From positions 558,001-622,000 of the forward strand of contig JAXHLR010000006.1 of NCBI GenBank assembly GCA_034521975.1: 64,000 nt of DNA. Reading direction: 5' to 3'. The DNA comes from Acidimicrobiales bacterium. GTDB lineage: Bacteria > Actinomycetota > Acidimicrobiia > Acidimicrobiales > SKKL01. The first letter of the stretch is position 1. The number at the start of each line of letters is the position of its first letter. Position numbers and translations under genes: made by a program. Below the pieces are notes generated by a model. The model was not told the origin of the DNA, did not search any database, and saw nothing but the letters and a program-made list of their open reading frames with translations. Positions 28,866 through 37,593 of the stretch are shown here, piece after piece.

Positions 28866-30125
28866 TCAGAGGTCGAACAGGTCGCGGAGCGCCTCGGCCA
28901 GGCGATCGCCGCGCGGGGTGCCGGCGGCGTCCTTCAGCCGCACCGTGGGGTCGTGGAACACCTTGGCGAGCACGCCGCGGGTCAGCGCCTCGATGGTCTC
29001 GCGGTCTCGTTCGTCGAGGTGGGCGAGCCGGCTGCGGTAGCGGTCGAGCTCGTGCTGGCGGACCGACTCGGCACGGGTGCGCAGCTCGGAGATGAGCGGG
29101 GCGGCTTCGCGAGCCGATCGGGTGTCGAGGAACCGGGTGAGCTCGTCCTCGACGATGGCCCGGACGGCGACGACCTCGGCCTGGCGGCCACGCATCCCTG
29201 CCTCGGCGAAGCGTCGCAGGTCGTTCATGTCGAGCAAGGTGACGCCATCGAGCTCGGCGGCAGCCGGATCGACGTCGCGGGGGACGGCGATGTCGACGAT
29301 GAGCATCGGGCGGTCGGGGCGGGCCGCCATGGTGGCGGCGAGGTCGCCGTGCTCGACCATGAGCGACGAGGCCCCGGTGGAGGTGAGCAGCAGGTCGATC
29401 CCGGCGAGGGCATCGGAAAGGTCGGACAGACGCACCGCCCGCCCGCCGACGCGGTCGGCCACCTCGACGGCGCGCTCCCAGGTGCGGTTGGCGACCATCA
29501 CCTCGCCGGCACCGGCGCCCAGCAGCGACGTGGCCATGCCCTCGCCCATCTCGCCGGCGCCGAGCACCATCACCTTGCGTCCGTCGAGGGCGCCGAGCCG
29601 GTCGACGGCCATGGCCACCGCGGCCTGGGAGATGGACGTGGTGTGGTGGCTGATCGTGGTCTCGGTGCGGGCCCGCTTGCCGGTCTCGACCGCGTGACGG
29701 AACAACAGGTTGAGCGCCGTCCCGCTGGTGCCTTCGGTCTGGGCGAGCTCCCATGCGCCCTTGACCTGGCCGAGGATCTCGCTCTCGCCGAGCACGGCGG
29801 AGTCGAGTCCGGCCGCGACCGCGAAGAGGTGGCGGACCGCGTCGGCGTCGTAGTGGGCGTAGAGGTGGTCGGAGAACTCCTCGGGAGCGAGGTAGGCGAC
29901 ATCGGCGAGGGCCTCGCGGATGTCGCCGTAGGCGCCGTGGAAGCGCTCGGCCACCGCGTAGATCTCCATCCGGTTACAGGTGGAGAGCACGACCGCCTCG
30001 CTGAGGTGATCGCGGCTGCAGAGGCCGGCCAGGACCTTGGGGACGCGGCCGGCGTCGACGGTCATGCGTTCGAGCAGCTCGAGCGGGACCGTGCGGTGGT
30101 TCAGGCCAATGGCGACGACGGACAC
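28866..30125 (-). CDS. hemA: Glutamyl-tRNA reductase
   Basis: HemA reduces glutamyl-tRNA to glutamate-1-semialdehyde, the first step of the C5 route. The 419-residue protein has the catalytic Cys50 in STCNRMEIY, GESEILGQVK, the NADPH-binding VLGAGEMGEGMA, and the long C-terminal dimerisation helix. GTG 30125 starts the frame. The rex gene lies 126 bases upstream on the same strand, the order seen in Streptomyces rex-hemACD. Confidence 0.95.
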   Translation of the reverse strand: MSVVAIGLNHRTVPLELLERMTVDAGRVPKVLAGLCSRDHLSEAVVLSTCNRMEIYAVAERFHGAYGDIREALADVAYLAPEEFSDHLYAHYDADAVRHLFAVAAGLDSAVLGESEILGQVKGAWELAQTEGTSGTALNLLFRHAVETGKRARTETTISHHTTSISQAAVAMAVDRLGALDGRKVMVLGAGEMGEGMATSLLGAGAGEVMVANRTWERAVEVADRVGGRAVRLSDLSDALAGIDLLLTSTGASSLMVEHGDLAATMAARPDRPMLIVDIAVPRDVDPAAAELDGVTLLDMNDLRRFAEAGMRGRQAEVVAVRAIVEDELTRFLDTRSAREAAPLISELRTRAESVRQHELDRYRSRLAHLDERDRETIEALTRGVLAKVFHDPTVRLKDAAGTPRGDRLAEALRDLFDL

Positions 30126-30251
30126 CCGGTGGCGCTCCTTGGAGTCGGGCTGGGGGCAGGCTCCAGCTTCCCGCGTTCCATCGTACAGTCGCCAGTCAGC
30201 TGCGCCAGATGAGCAGTCGCAGCCACACGCGCCGTTCCTGCCGCCCCGGTC

Positions 30252-30926
30252 TCAGCGGTCGAGCGCGGCGTCGGGGCCCACCGCCGAGGGCCCGTCGGCA
30301 CGCCGGCGGTAGAAGCTCAGGATCTGGAGCTCGACAGCCAGGTCGACCTTGCGGACCGACACCGTCGGTTCGAGCGAGAGCACGCTGGGCGAGAAGTTGA
30401 GGATGGAGCCGACACCGGCGTCCACCATGCGCTCGGCGACGCCCTGTGCCGCCGCGGCGGGTGTGGCGATCACCCCGATCGTGATCCCTTTGGAGTCGAC
30501 CAGGTCGCCCAGCTCGTCGAGGTGGTGGACCGTGACCCCGGCGATCGATGTGCCGACCTTGGCCGCATCGACGTCGACCAGCGCGCCGACCGGGAAGCCT
30601 CGATCGGTGAACCCGCCGTAGTTGGCCAGCGCCTGTCCGAGGTTTCCGACCCCGGCGATGACGACCGGCCAGTCCTGGGTGAGCCCCAGCTCGCGACTCA
30701 TCTGGAACAGGAGGAACTCGACGTCGTAGCCCACCCCACGGGTCCCGTAGGAGCCCAGGTAGGAGAGGTCCTTGCGCACCTTGGCCGCGTTCACTCCCGC
30801 CAGTTCGGCCAACCGCTCCGACGAGACCGTCGGCGTCCGCTCCTCGGCCATCTCCACGAGGCACCGCAGATAGATCGGGAGCCGAGCCACGGTTGCCTCG
30901 GGGATCCGACGCTCCTGCTCGCTCAT
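30252..30926 (-). CDS. rex: Redox-sensing transcriptional repressor Rex
   Basis: Rex binds DNA when NAD+ is high and releases when NADH rises. The 224-residue protein has an N-terminal winged helix (RLPIYLRCL, VNAAKVRKDLSYLGSYGTRGVGYDV) and a Rossmann domain with IAGVGNLGQALANY, then a C-terminal swapped helix. ATG 30926 is six bases from a predicted -10 box, so the mRNA may be leaderless. It heads the hem genes and, in related actinobacteria, controls respiratory operons. Confidence 0.95.
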   Translation of the reverse strand: MSEQERRIPEATVARLPIYLRCLVEMAEERTPTVSSERLAELAGVNAAKVRKDLSYLGSYGTRGVGYDVEFLLFQMSRELGLTQDWPVVIAGVGNLGQALANYGGFTDRGFPVGALVDVDAAKVGTSIAGVTVHHLDELGDLVDSKGITIGVIATPAAAAQGVAERMVDAGVGSILNFSPSVLSLEPTVSVRKVDLAVELQILSFYRRRADGPSAVGPDAALDR

Positions 30927-30932
30927 GCGAGG

Positions 30933-30962
30933 AAGCTACCGTTCGGGTGCGTTGGTTCACAA
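30933..30962 (-). promoter_or_regulatory. Predicted rex promoter with overlapping Rex operator
   Basis: On the minus strand TTGTGA (30957-30962) and TAGCTT (30933-30938) are 18 bases apart and can serve as -35 and -10. Transcription would start at or near the rex ATG. A Rex-operator-like sequence, TGTGAACCAACGCACC (30946-30961), overlaps the -35; one half-site is perfect and the other keeps CAC (10 of 14 arm positions match). This fits autoregulation. Confidence 0.35.
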
Positions 30963-31012
30963 AGTCACACACGGCGGGGCACTCGACGCGGAGCGACCGC
31001 GGCGGCGGTCGG

Positions 31013-32506
31013 TCAGGCCAGGGTCCGGCGCAGGATCTTGCCTCCGAGCCCGCGTGGGATCTCGTCGACGAACCGGATCTTCGACGGGCACTTGTAGCGG
31101 GCCAACCGATCGCCGAGGAAGGCGATGATGTCGTCCTCCTCGCACTCGGTACCGGGTTCGACCACGACATAGGCCTTGACCGCTTCGCCGGTGTGGGGGT
31201 GATCGACACCCACCACGGCGGCCTCGGCGACACCGGGATGCTCGACCAGGGCCTCCTCGACCTCGGCGGGATAGACGTTGAAGCCCGACACGATGATGAG
31301 GTCCTTGGCCCGATCGACGATGAACAGGTAGCCGTCGTCGTCGATCACCGCCAGATCGCCCGTGTGGAGCCAACCGTCGGCGTCGAGCACCGACGCGGTG
31401 GCGTCGGGGTCCTTCCAGTAGCCGCCGAACACGTTGGGCCCACGGACCCAGATCTCGCCGGCGTCACCCACGAAGGCGTCGTCGCCCTCGGCGTCGACGA
31501 GTCGCATCTCGACACCGGGCAACGGACGCCCGATGGAGCCCACCGGTGCGCCCGTGCCGACCGAGTAGGCCACGACCGGCGACGCCTCGGTGAGTCCGTA
31601 CCCTTCATAGACCCGGAGTCCGAATCGGTCGAGCATCCGTTCGGCGACCTCGACCGAGAGCTTGGAGGCGCCCGACACCGCGAGGCGGACGGTGGCGAAG
31701 GCGTCGCGGGGCAGGTCGGGCGTGTGGGCAAAGGCCGCCCACATGGTGGGTGGGCCGGTGATCGCGGTGACCTCGTGGTCGGTGATCGACTCGACCGCGG
31801 TCGTGGGATCGAACCGCTCGACCAGCACCACGGTGGCTCCCACCGACAGTGCCGGGGTGAGCACCACGTTGAGTCCGAAAATGTGGAACAGAGGGAGGAT
31901 GCCATAGGTGGTGTCGTCGGCCCGGCGGGCGATCGACTCGACGGCCTGCACCTGGTCGATGTTGGCCATCAGGTTGCCGTGGGTGAGCATGGCCGCGCGC
32001 GGGGCACCGGCGGTGCCGCTGGTGAAGATGAGCACGGCGAGGTCATCGGGCTCGCGCTCGATCACGGGGGCCGGGTCGTTGGCGACCAACGCGCTGAAGG
32101 CGGTTGCCCCGGCAACGTCGCCGGGTCGAGCAGCGACCAGGTGCTCGACGGTGGGGATCCGGCTGGACTCGATGCCGGCCACGACCCGGCCGGCGGTCGG
32201 CCCGACCAGGACCGCCCGGGCACCGACCGTGTCGATCTCGCGGGCGAGCTCGAGCGCGGGGCTGAGCGGGTTGAGCGGCACCACGACCAAGCCCGCGCCC
32301 AGCGCGGCAAAAAACGTTTCGACGAAGTAGCGGTTGTTGGCACAGATGATGGCGATCCGGTCGCCCGGTTCGAGACCCATGGCCGACAACCCACCCCGGA
32401 TCGCTCCGACGTGCCCACCCAGGTCGCCGTAGGTGATGCTGGTGCCGTGGCTCACCAGGGCGACCTTGTCGTCCGGGTGCCGGTCGGTGATCGATGCCAG
32501 GTTCAC
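31013..32506 (-). CDS. Acyl-CoA synthetase / AMP-dependent ligase
   Basis: This 497-residue class I adenylate-forming enzyme activates a carboxylic acid via acyl-AMP to acyl-CoA. Motifs are FTSGTAGAPRAAMLTH (phosphate loop), YEGYGLTEASP, GWLHTGDLA with the ribose-binding Asp, and the C-terminal catalytic Lys in GGKILRRTL. Substrate is probably a fatty acid, but is not determined. GTG 32506 has GGGGGA upstream. It lies 86 bases before rex on the same strand and is divergent from the ABC transporter across 69 bases. Confidence 0.9.
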   Translation of the reverse strand: MNLASITDRHPDDKVALVSHGTSITYGDLGGHVGAIRGGLSAMGLEPGDRIAIICANNRYFVETFFAALGAGLVVVPLNPLSPALELAREIDTVGARAVLVGPTAGRVVAGIESSRIPTVEHLVAARPGDVAGATAFSALVANDPAPVIEREPDDLAVLIFTSGTAGAPRAAMLTHGNLMANIDQVQAVESIARRADDTTYGILPLFHIFGLNVVLTPALSVGATVVLVERFDPTTAVESITDHEVTAITGPPTMWAAFAHTPDLPRDAFATVRLAVSGASKLSVEVAERMLDRFGLRVYEGYGLTEASPVVAYSVGTGAPVGSIGRPLPGVEMRLVDAEGDDAFVGDAGEIWVRGPNVFGGYWKDPDATASVLDADGWLHTGDLAVIDDDGYLFIVDRAKDLIIVSGFNVYPAEVEEALVEHPGVAEAAVVGVDHPHTGEAVKAYVVVEPGTECEEDDIIAFLGDRLARYKCPSKIRFVDEIPRGLGGKILRRTLA

Positions 32507-32575
32507 GTGTCCCCCATCGAAGGCAGTCGTCGAGTGTCGACGGACGATCGACAGTTCAGCACAGAGACTCACGGC

Positions 32576-33571
32576 GTGACGGCTCGCGCCGACCGGGACC
32601 TGGTGGAACCGGCCATCGCGACCCACCAGCTGACCCGCCGGTTCCCGAGCGGTATCGCCCTCGATGGGCTCGATCTGGAGGTCTACCCGGGGGAGGTGCT
32701 GGCCCTGCTGGGACCCAACGGTGCCGGAAAGACGACCACGATCCGGCTGCTCAACGGCGTGCTCACCCCGAGCGAGGGGTCGGCGACGGTACTGGGGCTC
32801 GACCCGACCCGGCACGGCCACGAGCTGCGGCGACGCACCGGAGTCCTCACCGAGAACGCCGGACTCGACGACCGCCTGACCGCCCGCGAGAACCTGGAGG
32901 CGACCGCCCGCATCCGTGGCTTCTCCGCCGCGGCCGCCCGGCGACGGACCGACGAGCTCCTCGAGCGGTTCACCATGGCCGACCGGGCCGACGTCGCGGT
33001 CCAGGGCGCGTCGACGGGACAGCGCAAGCGGCTCGCCCTCATCCGCGCGCTGTTGCACGAACCGGAGGTCTTGTTCCTCGACGAACCCACCTCCGGGCTC
33101 GACCCTGCCGCCACCCGCGACGTCGTCGACCTGATCGGCACCCTGGCATCGGAGCACGGGAGGACCATCATCTTGAGCACCCACTTCCTCGGCGAAGCAG
33201 GGCGGCTGGCCGACCGGATGGCGGTGCTCAACCGCGGATGTCTGCGGATCGCGGGCAGACCGGCCGAGATCGCCGAGGCGATGTGGCACGGGCTTCCGGT
33301 CGAGCTCGATCTCGCCGCACCGGCACCGCGACCGACACTCGACACGATCGCCTCGGTCGACGGCGTGATCGAAGCTCGAGCCAGCGCCACGGGCGCGCGG
33401 GCGGTCGTCGACGACCGCGAGGTCCTTCCCCGCGTCGTGGTGGCACTGGTCGCGGCCGGGGTGCCGGTCTATGGCAGCACCGCCCGACCGCCGACCCTCG
33501 AAGACATCTACTTCGCCATCGAGGAGCAGATCGCGGCCGAGGAGGGCCGTCCGGTGGGGAGCGCGCCGTGA
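32576..33571 (+). CDS. ABC transporter ATP-binding protein
   Basis: The 331-residue protein has Walker A GPNGAGKTT, the Q-loop replaced by a T-E-N context typical of this subfamily, signature GASTGQRKRL (STGQ instead of SGGQ), Walker B VLFLDEPTSGLDP and switch His in STHFL. A C-terminal domain of about 100 residues follows. Together with the downstream ABC-2 permease it forms an exporter of the drug or sodium-efflux (NatA) type. The start is GTG 32576; the frame is open far upstream but overlaps the divergent ligase. Confidence 0.92.
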   Translation: MTARADRDLVEPAIATHQLTRRFPSGIALDGLDLEVYPGEVLALLGPNGAGKTTTIRLLNGVLTPSEGSATVLGLDPTRHGHELRRRTGVLTENAGLDDRLTARENLEATARIRGFSAAAARRRTDELLERFTMADRADVAVQGASTGQRKRLALIRALLHEPEVLFLDEPTSGLDPAATRDVVDLIGTLASEHGRTIILSTHFLGEAGRLADRMAVLNRGCLRIAGRPAEIAEAMWHGLPVELDLAAPAPRPTLDTIASVDGVIEARASATGARAVVDDREVLPRVVVALVAAGVPVYGSTARPPTLEDIYFAIEEQIAAEEGRPVGSAP

Positions 33572-34440
33572 GCCCGGTCCGCAGCCCGAACAACACTCCG
33601 ATGGCACCTCCGGTGGGCCCCGAGCCCGTCCCCACCGGGCGGGACTGGAACGCGATCGCGGCGATCATCCGCAAGGATCTGACGGCGGTCCGGCGGTCGA
33701 AGGCGGTCATGATCCCGATGCTTGCGGTACCCACCTTGTTGCTCGTGATCCTGCCGTTGCTGATCGGTCTGGCCGCGCGAGGCCAAGACGCCGACCTGAC
33801 CAACTTCCTCGCGTCGATGCCCTCGGGACTGGCCGCACCCATCCAGAACCTGCCCCCGGGCGAGCAGCTGATCGTGCTGGTGAACGGCTATCTCCTCGCC
33901 CCGCTGTTCCTCATCGTGCCGCTCATGGTCTCGGCGGTGCTCGCCGCCGACGCCTTCGCCGGGGAGAAGGAGCGCCGCACCCTCGAGACGCTGTTGCACC
34001 TGCCCATCCAGAACCGCGACCTGTTCCTCGCCAAGCTGCTCGGCGCGTTCATCCCCGCGGTGCTCGTGTCGTGGGTGGGGTTCGTGCTGTTCTGCGTGGT
34101 CGCCAACACCGTGGCCTGGCCGGTCATGCATCGTGTTTTCGTTCCCACCCGCTTGTGGGTCGTGATGATCCTGTGGGTGGCACCAGCCGTGGCGACCCTC
34201 GGACTGGGGGTGATGGTGCGCGTCTCGATCCGCGCCGGCTCCACCCAGGAAGCCAACCAGCTGGGTGGTGCCGTGGTGCTGCCGCTGATCTTCCTGGCGG
34301 TCGGTCAGTCGACCGGACTGCTGCTGCTCGACCTGCCCATCGCCGTGGCGATCGGTGCCGTGATCTGGGTGCTGGCACTGGCACTCACCGCCCGGGGAGC
34401 CCGCAAGTTCACCCGCGACCAGCTCGCGGCCCGGATCTGA
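33568..34440 (+). CDS. ABC-2 type transporter permease
   Basis: The 290-residue protein has about six predicted helices. FAGEKERRTLETLLHLP is the coupling-helix segment of ABC-2 permeases such as NatB and YhaP. GTG 33568 overlaps the stop of the ATPase gene by four bases (GTGA). The first 25 residues are polar and cytoplasmic. Only one permease gene is present, so the transporter is probably a homodimer. Substrate unknown. Confidence 0.9.
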   Translation: MSPVRSPNNTPMAPPVGPEPVPTGRDWNAIAAIIRKDLTAVRRSKAVMIPMLAVPTLLLVILPLLIGLAARGQDADLTNFLASMPSGLAAPIQNLPPGEQLIVLVNGYLLAPLFLIVPLMVSAVLAADAFAGEKERRTLETLLHLPIQNRDLFLAKLLGAFIPAVLVSWVGFVLFCVVANTVAWPVMHRVFVPTRLWVVMILWVAPAVATLGLGVMVRVSIRAGSTQEANQLGGAVVLPLIFLAVGQSTGLLLLDLPIAVAIGAVIWVLALALTARGARKFTRDQLAARI

Positions 34441-34453
34441 TCCGGCACCCCGC

Positions 34454-34543
34454 TCAGCGAGCGAGGAAGAACAGCTGGAGCACCGATGCACCCAGCAACG
34501 CCAGCAACAACAAGGCGAGGGTGATGACGGTGCCCTTCCTCAT
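34454..34543 (-). CDS. 29-residue single-helix membrane peptide coupled to the SAM hydrolase
   Basis: An ATG at 34543 overlaps the stop of the SAM hydrolase gene (ATGA) and opens a frame of 29 residues. It begins MRKGTVITLALLLLALLGAS and ends in QLFFLAR, a textbook single membrane helix with positive charges at both ends. The four-base overlap and the strong hydrophobic pattern argue for a real small gene. Function unknown; it lies convergent with the ABC permease gene. Confidence 0.55.
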   Translation of the reverse strand: MRKGTVITLALLLLALLGASVLQLFFLAR

Positions 34544-35418
34544 GACCGGTCCTTGGTCCGCAGCGTGACCGCCTGGTGCAACCCGGCGTCAGGATCGCGT
34601 CGCGGCTCGCCGTCGAGGGGGGACAGCGCGACCTCGTCGCCGGAGGTGACGCTCAGCTCATCGGCCGCCGAAGCCTGGTTGGCGACCACGGCGAGCAGAC
34701 CATAGGAGTCGATGAGCAAGCCGACCTCGCCCGTGCGCAGCTCGGCGTAGGAGTCGACCCGGCTGGCCGAGCGGCGGCGCCCCCCGATGTCCAGGGCGAC
34801 GACGTCGCCGAACTCGGCGATCTCGTCGGGATCGACGTTGAGCTGCACGTTGCCGAACTGGTCGATCCAGAGCGCCTCGGCGGACAGCACGTCGCCGTCG
34901 AGCTGGGTGACCGGGATCATGGTGGGGCGCAACCCGTTCGGGTCGACCTCGGTGCCCACCTCGTCGATGGGGACGCCGGTGCACAGGTGGGCCGCGACCG
35001 GAGCGAACACGTCGCGACCGTCGAAGGTCGCGCCGGGTGCGGGCAGGTGGTAGGCGGGGTTGTCCAGCGCGAACGCTCGGGTGGCCCCACCGACCATGGC
35101 CACCGCGGGGGCGAGCAGGCCGTTGTCGGGCCCGACGAGCACCGAGTCTCCGTCGCCGACCTCGACCGCGATCGCTCGCCGGTCGGTGCCGACACCGGGG
35201 TCGACCACGGCGACCACCACGCCGGGGGCGAGGTACTGGGCGGCCCGGGCGAGGGTGAGCGCCCCGGCCCGGACGTCGTGGGGCGGTACCTGGTGGGTGA
35301 TGTCGATCACCCGGACCTCGGGGCTGATCGAGCGCACGACCGAGTGCACCACGCCGACGAACTCGTCGACGGTGCCGTAGTCGGAGAGGAACGAGATGGT
35401 GTCGTAGCGGAGTTCCAT
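34540..35418 (-). CDS. S-adenosyl-L-methionine hydrolase (DUF62 family)
   Basis: Members of this family hydrolyse SAM to adenosine and methionine; fluorinase is a distant relative. The 292-residue protein shows the N-terminal FLSDYGTVDEFVG, the IDITHQVPPHDV segment, VVDPGVGTDRRA and GPDNGLL, and the C-terminal IDQFGNVQLN. ATG 35418 starts at MELRYDTI, while an upstream ATG would add a poorly conserved leader. It follows proC by 54 bases. Confidence 0.9.
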   Translation of the reverse strand: MELRYDTISFLSDYGTVDEFVGVVHSVVRSISPEVRVIDITHQVPPHDVRAGALTLARAAQYLAPGVVVAVVDPGVGTDRRAIAVEVGDGDSVLVGPDNGLLAPAVAMVGGATRAFALDNPAYHLPAPGATFDGRDVFAPVAAHLCTGVPIDEVGTEVDPNGLRPTMIPVTQLDGDVLSAEALWIDQFGNVQLNVDPDEIAEFGDVVALDIGGRRRSASRVDSYAELRTGEVGLLIDSYGLLAVVANQASAADELSVTSGDEVALSPLDGEPRRDPDAGLHQAVTLRTKDRS

Positions 35419-35472
35419 CGCAGCGCTGACGCTACCGCTTCGCCGACCTGACGCCGACATCACGAGGCTGGT

Positions 35473-36267
35473 TCAGCGGGAGTCTCGCCCCATCTCGCGG
35501 GCCCGCTCGGCCGCGGCCACGACGGCGTCGGCGAAGGCGGCCCGCACTCCCGCGGACTCGAGGGCCTTGAGGCCCGCCGCGGTCGTCCCACCCGGGGAGG
35601 TGACCGCGGCCCGCAGGGCCTCGGGACCGTCGTCGGAGCTGGTGAGGAGGGTGGCCGATCCCAGGAGGGTCTGGCCGACCAGGGTGGCAGCGGTGTCGCG
35701 GGGCAGACCAACGAAGACCCCTGCCTCGGTGAGGGCCTCGGCGACGAGGAACACATAGGCCGGTCCCGATCCCGAGAGCCCCGTGACCGCGTCGAGCTGC
35801 GACTCGGTCACCCGGACCACGATGCCCACCGCGCCGAGGACCGACTCCGCCCAGTCGAGGTCGTCGTCGGTGGCCGCGTCGCCTCCGGCGATGGCCGACG
35901 CACCGGCACCGACCAGCGCCGGGGTGTTGGGCATGGCCCGCACCACGGGCACGCCGTCGCCGGCCGCGGTCTGGAGCTGGTGGAGGGTCACACCGGCGGC
36001 AATGCTCAGGATCCGGCCCGCTCCTCGGGCCACCGCGGCACCGACCGCGTCGGGCACGTCGCCCGGCTTGACCGCCACGACCGCGCCCGACGCGTCGAGC
36101 GGCTCGGAGGTGACCGTGACGTCGGGGAAGCGCTCGGCGAGCTGATCGCGCCGGGCCGGGAGCGCTTCGACGACCGCGAGGTCGCCCGGTGACCAGCCAC
36201 CCGCGATCAGCCCTCCGAGGAGCGCTTCACCCATGCGGCCACCACCGACGATCTCGAGCACGTGCAT
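35473..36267 (-). CDS. proC: Pyrroline-5-carboxylate reductase
   Basis: ProC makes proline from pyrroline-5-carboxylate with NAD(P)H. The 264-residue product has a Rossmann start VGGGRMGEALLGGL, VKPGDVPDAVG, RAMPNTPALVGAGASA, and the C-terminal signature LSGSGPAYVFLVAEAL plus TSPGGTTAAGLKAL. ATG 36267 is 10 bases from the MFS gene stop. Mycobacteria keep proC in the same neighbourhood as mshA, as here. Confidence 0.95.
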   Translation of the reverse strand: MHVLEIVGGGRMGEALLGGLIAGGWSPGDLAVVEALPARRDQLAERFPDVTVTSEPLDASGAVVAVKPGDVPDAVGAAVARGAGRILSIAAGVTLHQLQTAAGDGVPVVRAMPNTPALVGAGASAIAGGDAATDDDLDWAESVLGAVGIVVRVTESQLDAVTGLSGSGPAYVFLVAEALTEAGVFVGLPRDTAATLVGQTLLGSATLLTSSDDGPEALRAAVTSPGGTTAAGLKALESAGVRAAFADAVVAAAERAREMGRDSR

Positions 36268-36277
36268 GGCCTCGACC

Positions 36278-37504
36278 CTACCGGTCGTCGACCGGCACCG
36301 CCGGTGGTGGGGGCGGGAGCTGCACGACCAGCGCGGCGATGACCACCATGGCCGCCAGTCCCCCTCCCAGCAGGAACGTCGAGCCGGTGCCGACGGCGGT
36401 GACCGCGACACCGGCCAGGAGCGGACCGACCGTCTGGCCCGACCGGATGGCGCTCACCTGGAGCGACAGCACCGCCCCGCGACTCGTCTCGCTCGCCGAC
36501 CCGGCAACGACGTCGGTCAGGGTGGGGAGGAGCAGGCCCTCGCCCAACCCGAACACGACACCGGCGGGCACCAGCAGCAGCAGCGTGCCCGCCAGACCGA
36601 CCACCGGAAAGGCCAGCGCGAAGAGCACGAAGGCGGCGATCACGACGGCGCGGGAGCTGCGGCGGGAGCGGATCCACCCGAGGACCAGCGCCCCGGTGGT
36701 GGCACCCAGGGCGGGCAGCGCCATGACCAGCCCACGCTCGCCGGCCGAGAGCCCGAAGGAGCGAGCGAGGTGGAGCGGAAGGACGGTGAGCATCAACCCG
36801 AAGATCATGATGAAGGTGACGAAGGTCAACGACAGCGGCGTCAGTACCCGGACCGACCGGGCGATCCGCGCCGCGGCCCGCACCTGGGCACCGATGCTGG
36901 TCGAACGATCGGTCGGCCCGTGGTCGAGGCGGGCCATGACCACCAGCGCGGTGATCAGGGCCAGGGGATAGGGCGCGAAGGCCCACCGCCAGCTCCCGAG
37001 GTCGGTCAGCGTGCCGCCGACAGCGGGGAGCACGGCGAGCGACACGGTCAGCACCGCCGAGTTGTAGCCGAAGTGCCGTGCCCGTTCGACGCCGCTCCAC
37101 GTGTCGCTGATGAGCGCGTTGGCCAGGTTGATGAGACCGGCCGAGCCGACCCCTTGACCCAAGCGGGCGAGGACCAACCATCCGAAGCCGGGAGCGAACG
37201 CTCCCAGCGCTCCGAAGCAGCCGAAGGCGACGAGGCACGGCACCAGCACCCGACGGCGGCCGTAGCGATCGGCGAGGACCCCCACCAGCGGGGCGATCGC
37301 GATGCCCGGCACGCTGGCGGAGGCGACCAGCACCCCGGCGCTTCCGTCGTCGAGACCGAAGTCCTCGAGGATGTTGGGGATCGCCGGGTAGAGCAGCGTG
37401 TTGGCGAGGATGCCGGTGACGGTGATCGATCCGATCAGCAGCATGGTCGGTGCCCGCCGGCGATGTGAGGACCGCGGGCGACCCGGGGGGCCGGTGTGGT
37501 TCAT
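36278..37504 (-). CDS. MFS transporter, drug-efflux type
   Basis: The 408-residue protein has 12 predicted helices. The loop 2-3 motif is DRYGRRRVLVP, and motif C is like GxxxGPxxGG in VLPAVGGTL. It resembles DHA1-type multidrug exporters. ATG 37504 is chosen because a promoter sits at 37556-37584 and GGGGAAG lies upstream; a longer start at 37555 would fall next to the -10 box. The final helix is followed by a proline run. Confidence 0.88.
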   Translation of the reverse strand: MNHTGPPGRPRSSHRRRAPTMLLIGSITVTGILANTLLYPAIPNILEDFGLDDGSAGVLVASASVPGIAIAPLVGVLADRYGRRRVLVPCLVAFGCFGALGAFAPGFGWLVLARLGQGVGSAGLINLANALISDTWSGVERARHFGYNSAVLTVSLAVLPAVGGTLTDLGSWRWAFAPYPLALITALVVMARLDHGPTDRSTSIGAQVRAAARIARSVRVLTPLSLTFVTFIMIFGLMLTVLPLHLARSFGLSAGERGLVMALPALGATTGALVLGWIRSRRSSRAVVIAAFVLFALAFPVVGLAGTLLLLVPAGVVFGLGEGLLLPTLTDVVAGSASETSRGAVLSLQVSAIRSGQTVGPLLAGVAVTAVGTGSTFLLGGGLAAMVVIAALVVQLPPPPPAVPVDDR

Positions 37505-37555
37505 CCGCACTTCCCCGATCGGATGCACCGCCCCGGCTCCCCGGGCACGAGACAC

Positions 37556-37584
37556 ACCGTATCATGGAAATACATGAGATGCAA
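37556..37584 (-). promoter_or_regulatory. Predicted sigma-A-type promoter for the MFS-proC-SAM hydrolase unit
   Basis: On the minus strand TTGCAT (37579-37584) and TACGGT (37556-37561) are separated by exactly 17 bases. This stretch is unusually AT-rich for the window. An imperfect inverted repeat, ATCATG-GAAATA-CATGAGAT on the plus strand, covers the spacer and could be a repressor site, although no regulator gene is adjacent. The leader to ATG 37504 would be about 45 bases. Confidence 0.5.
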
Positions 37585-37593
37585 TGAAGTTGC

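Noticed and set aside
30893-32575. Upstream extension of the ABC ATPase frame (892 codons)
   Set aside because: The ATPase domain begins after GTG 32576; the upstream part is antisense to the acyl-CoA synthetase and has no motif.
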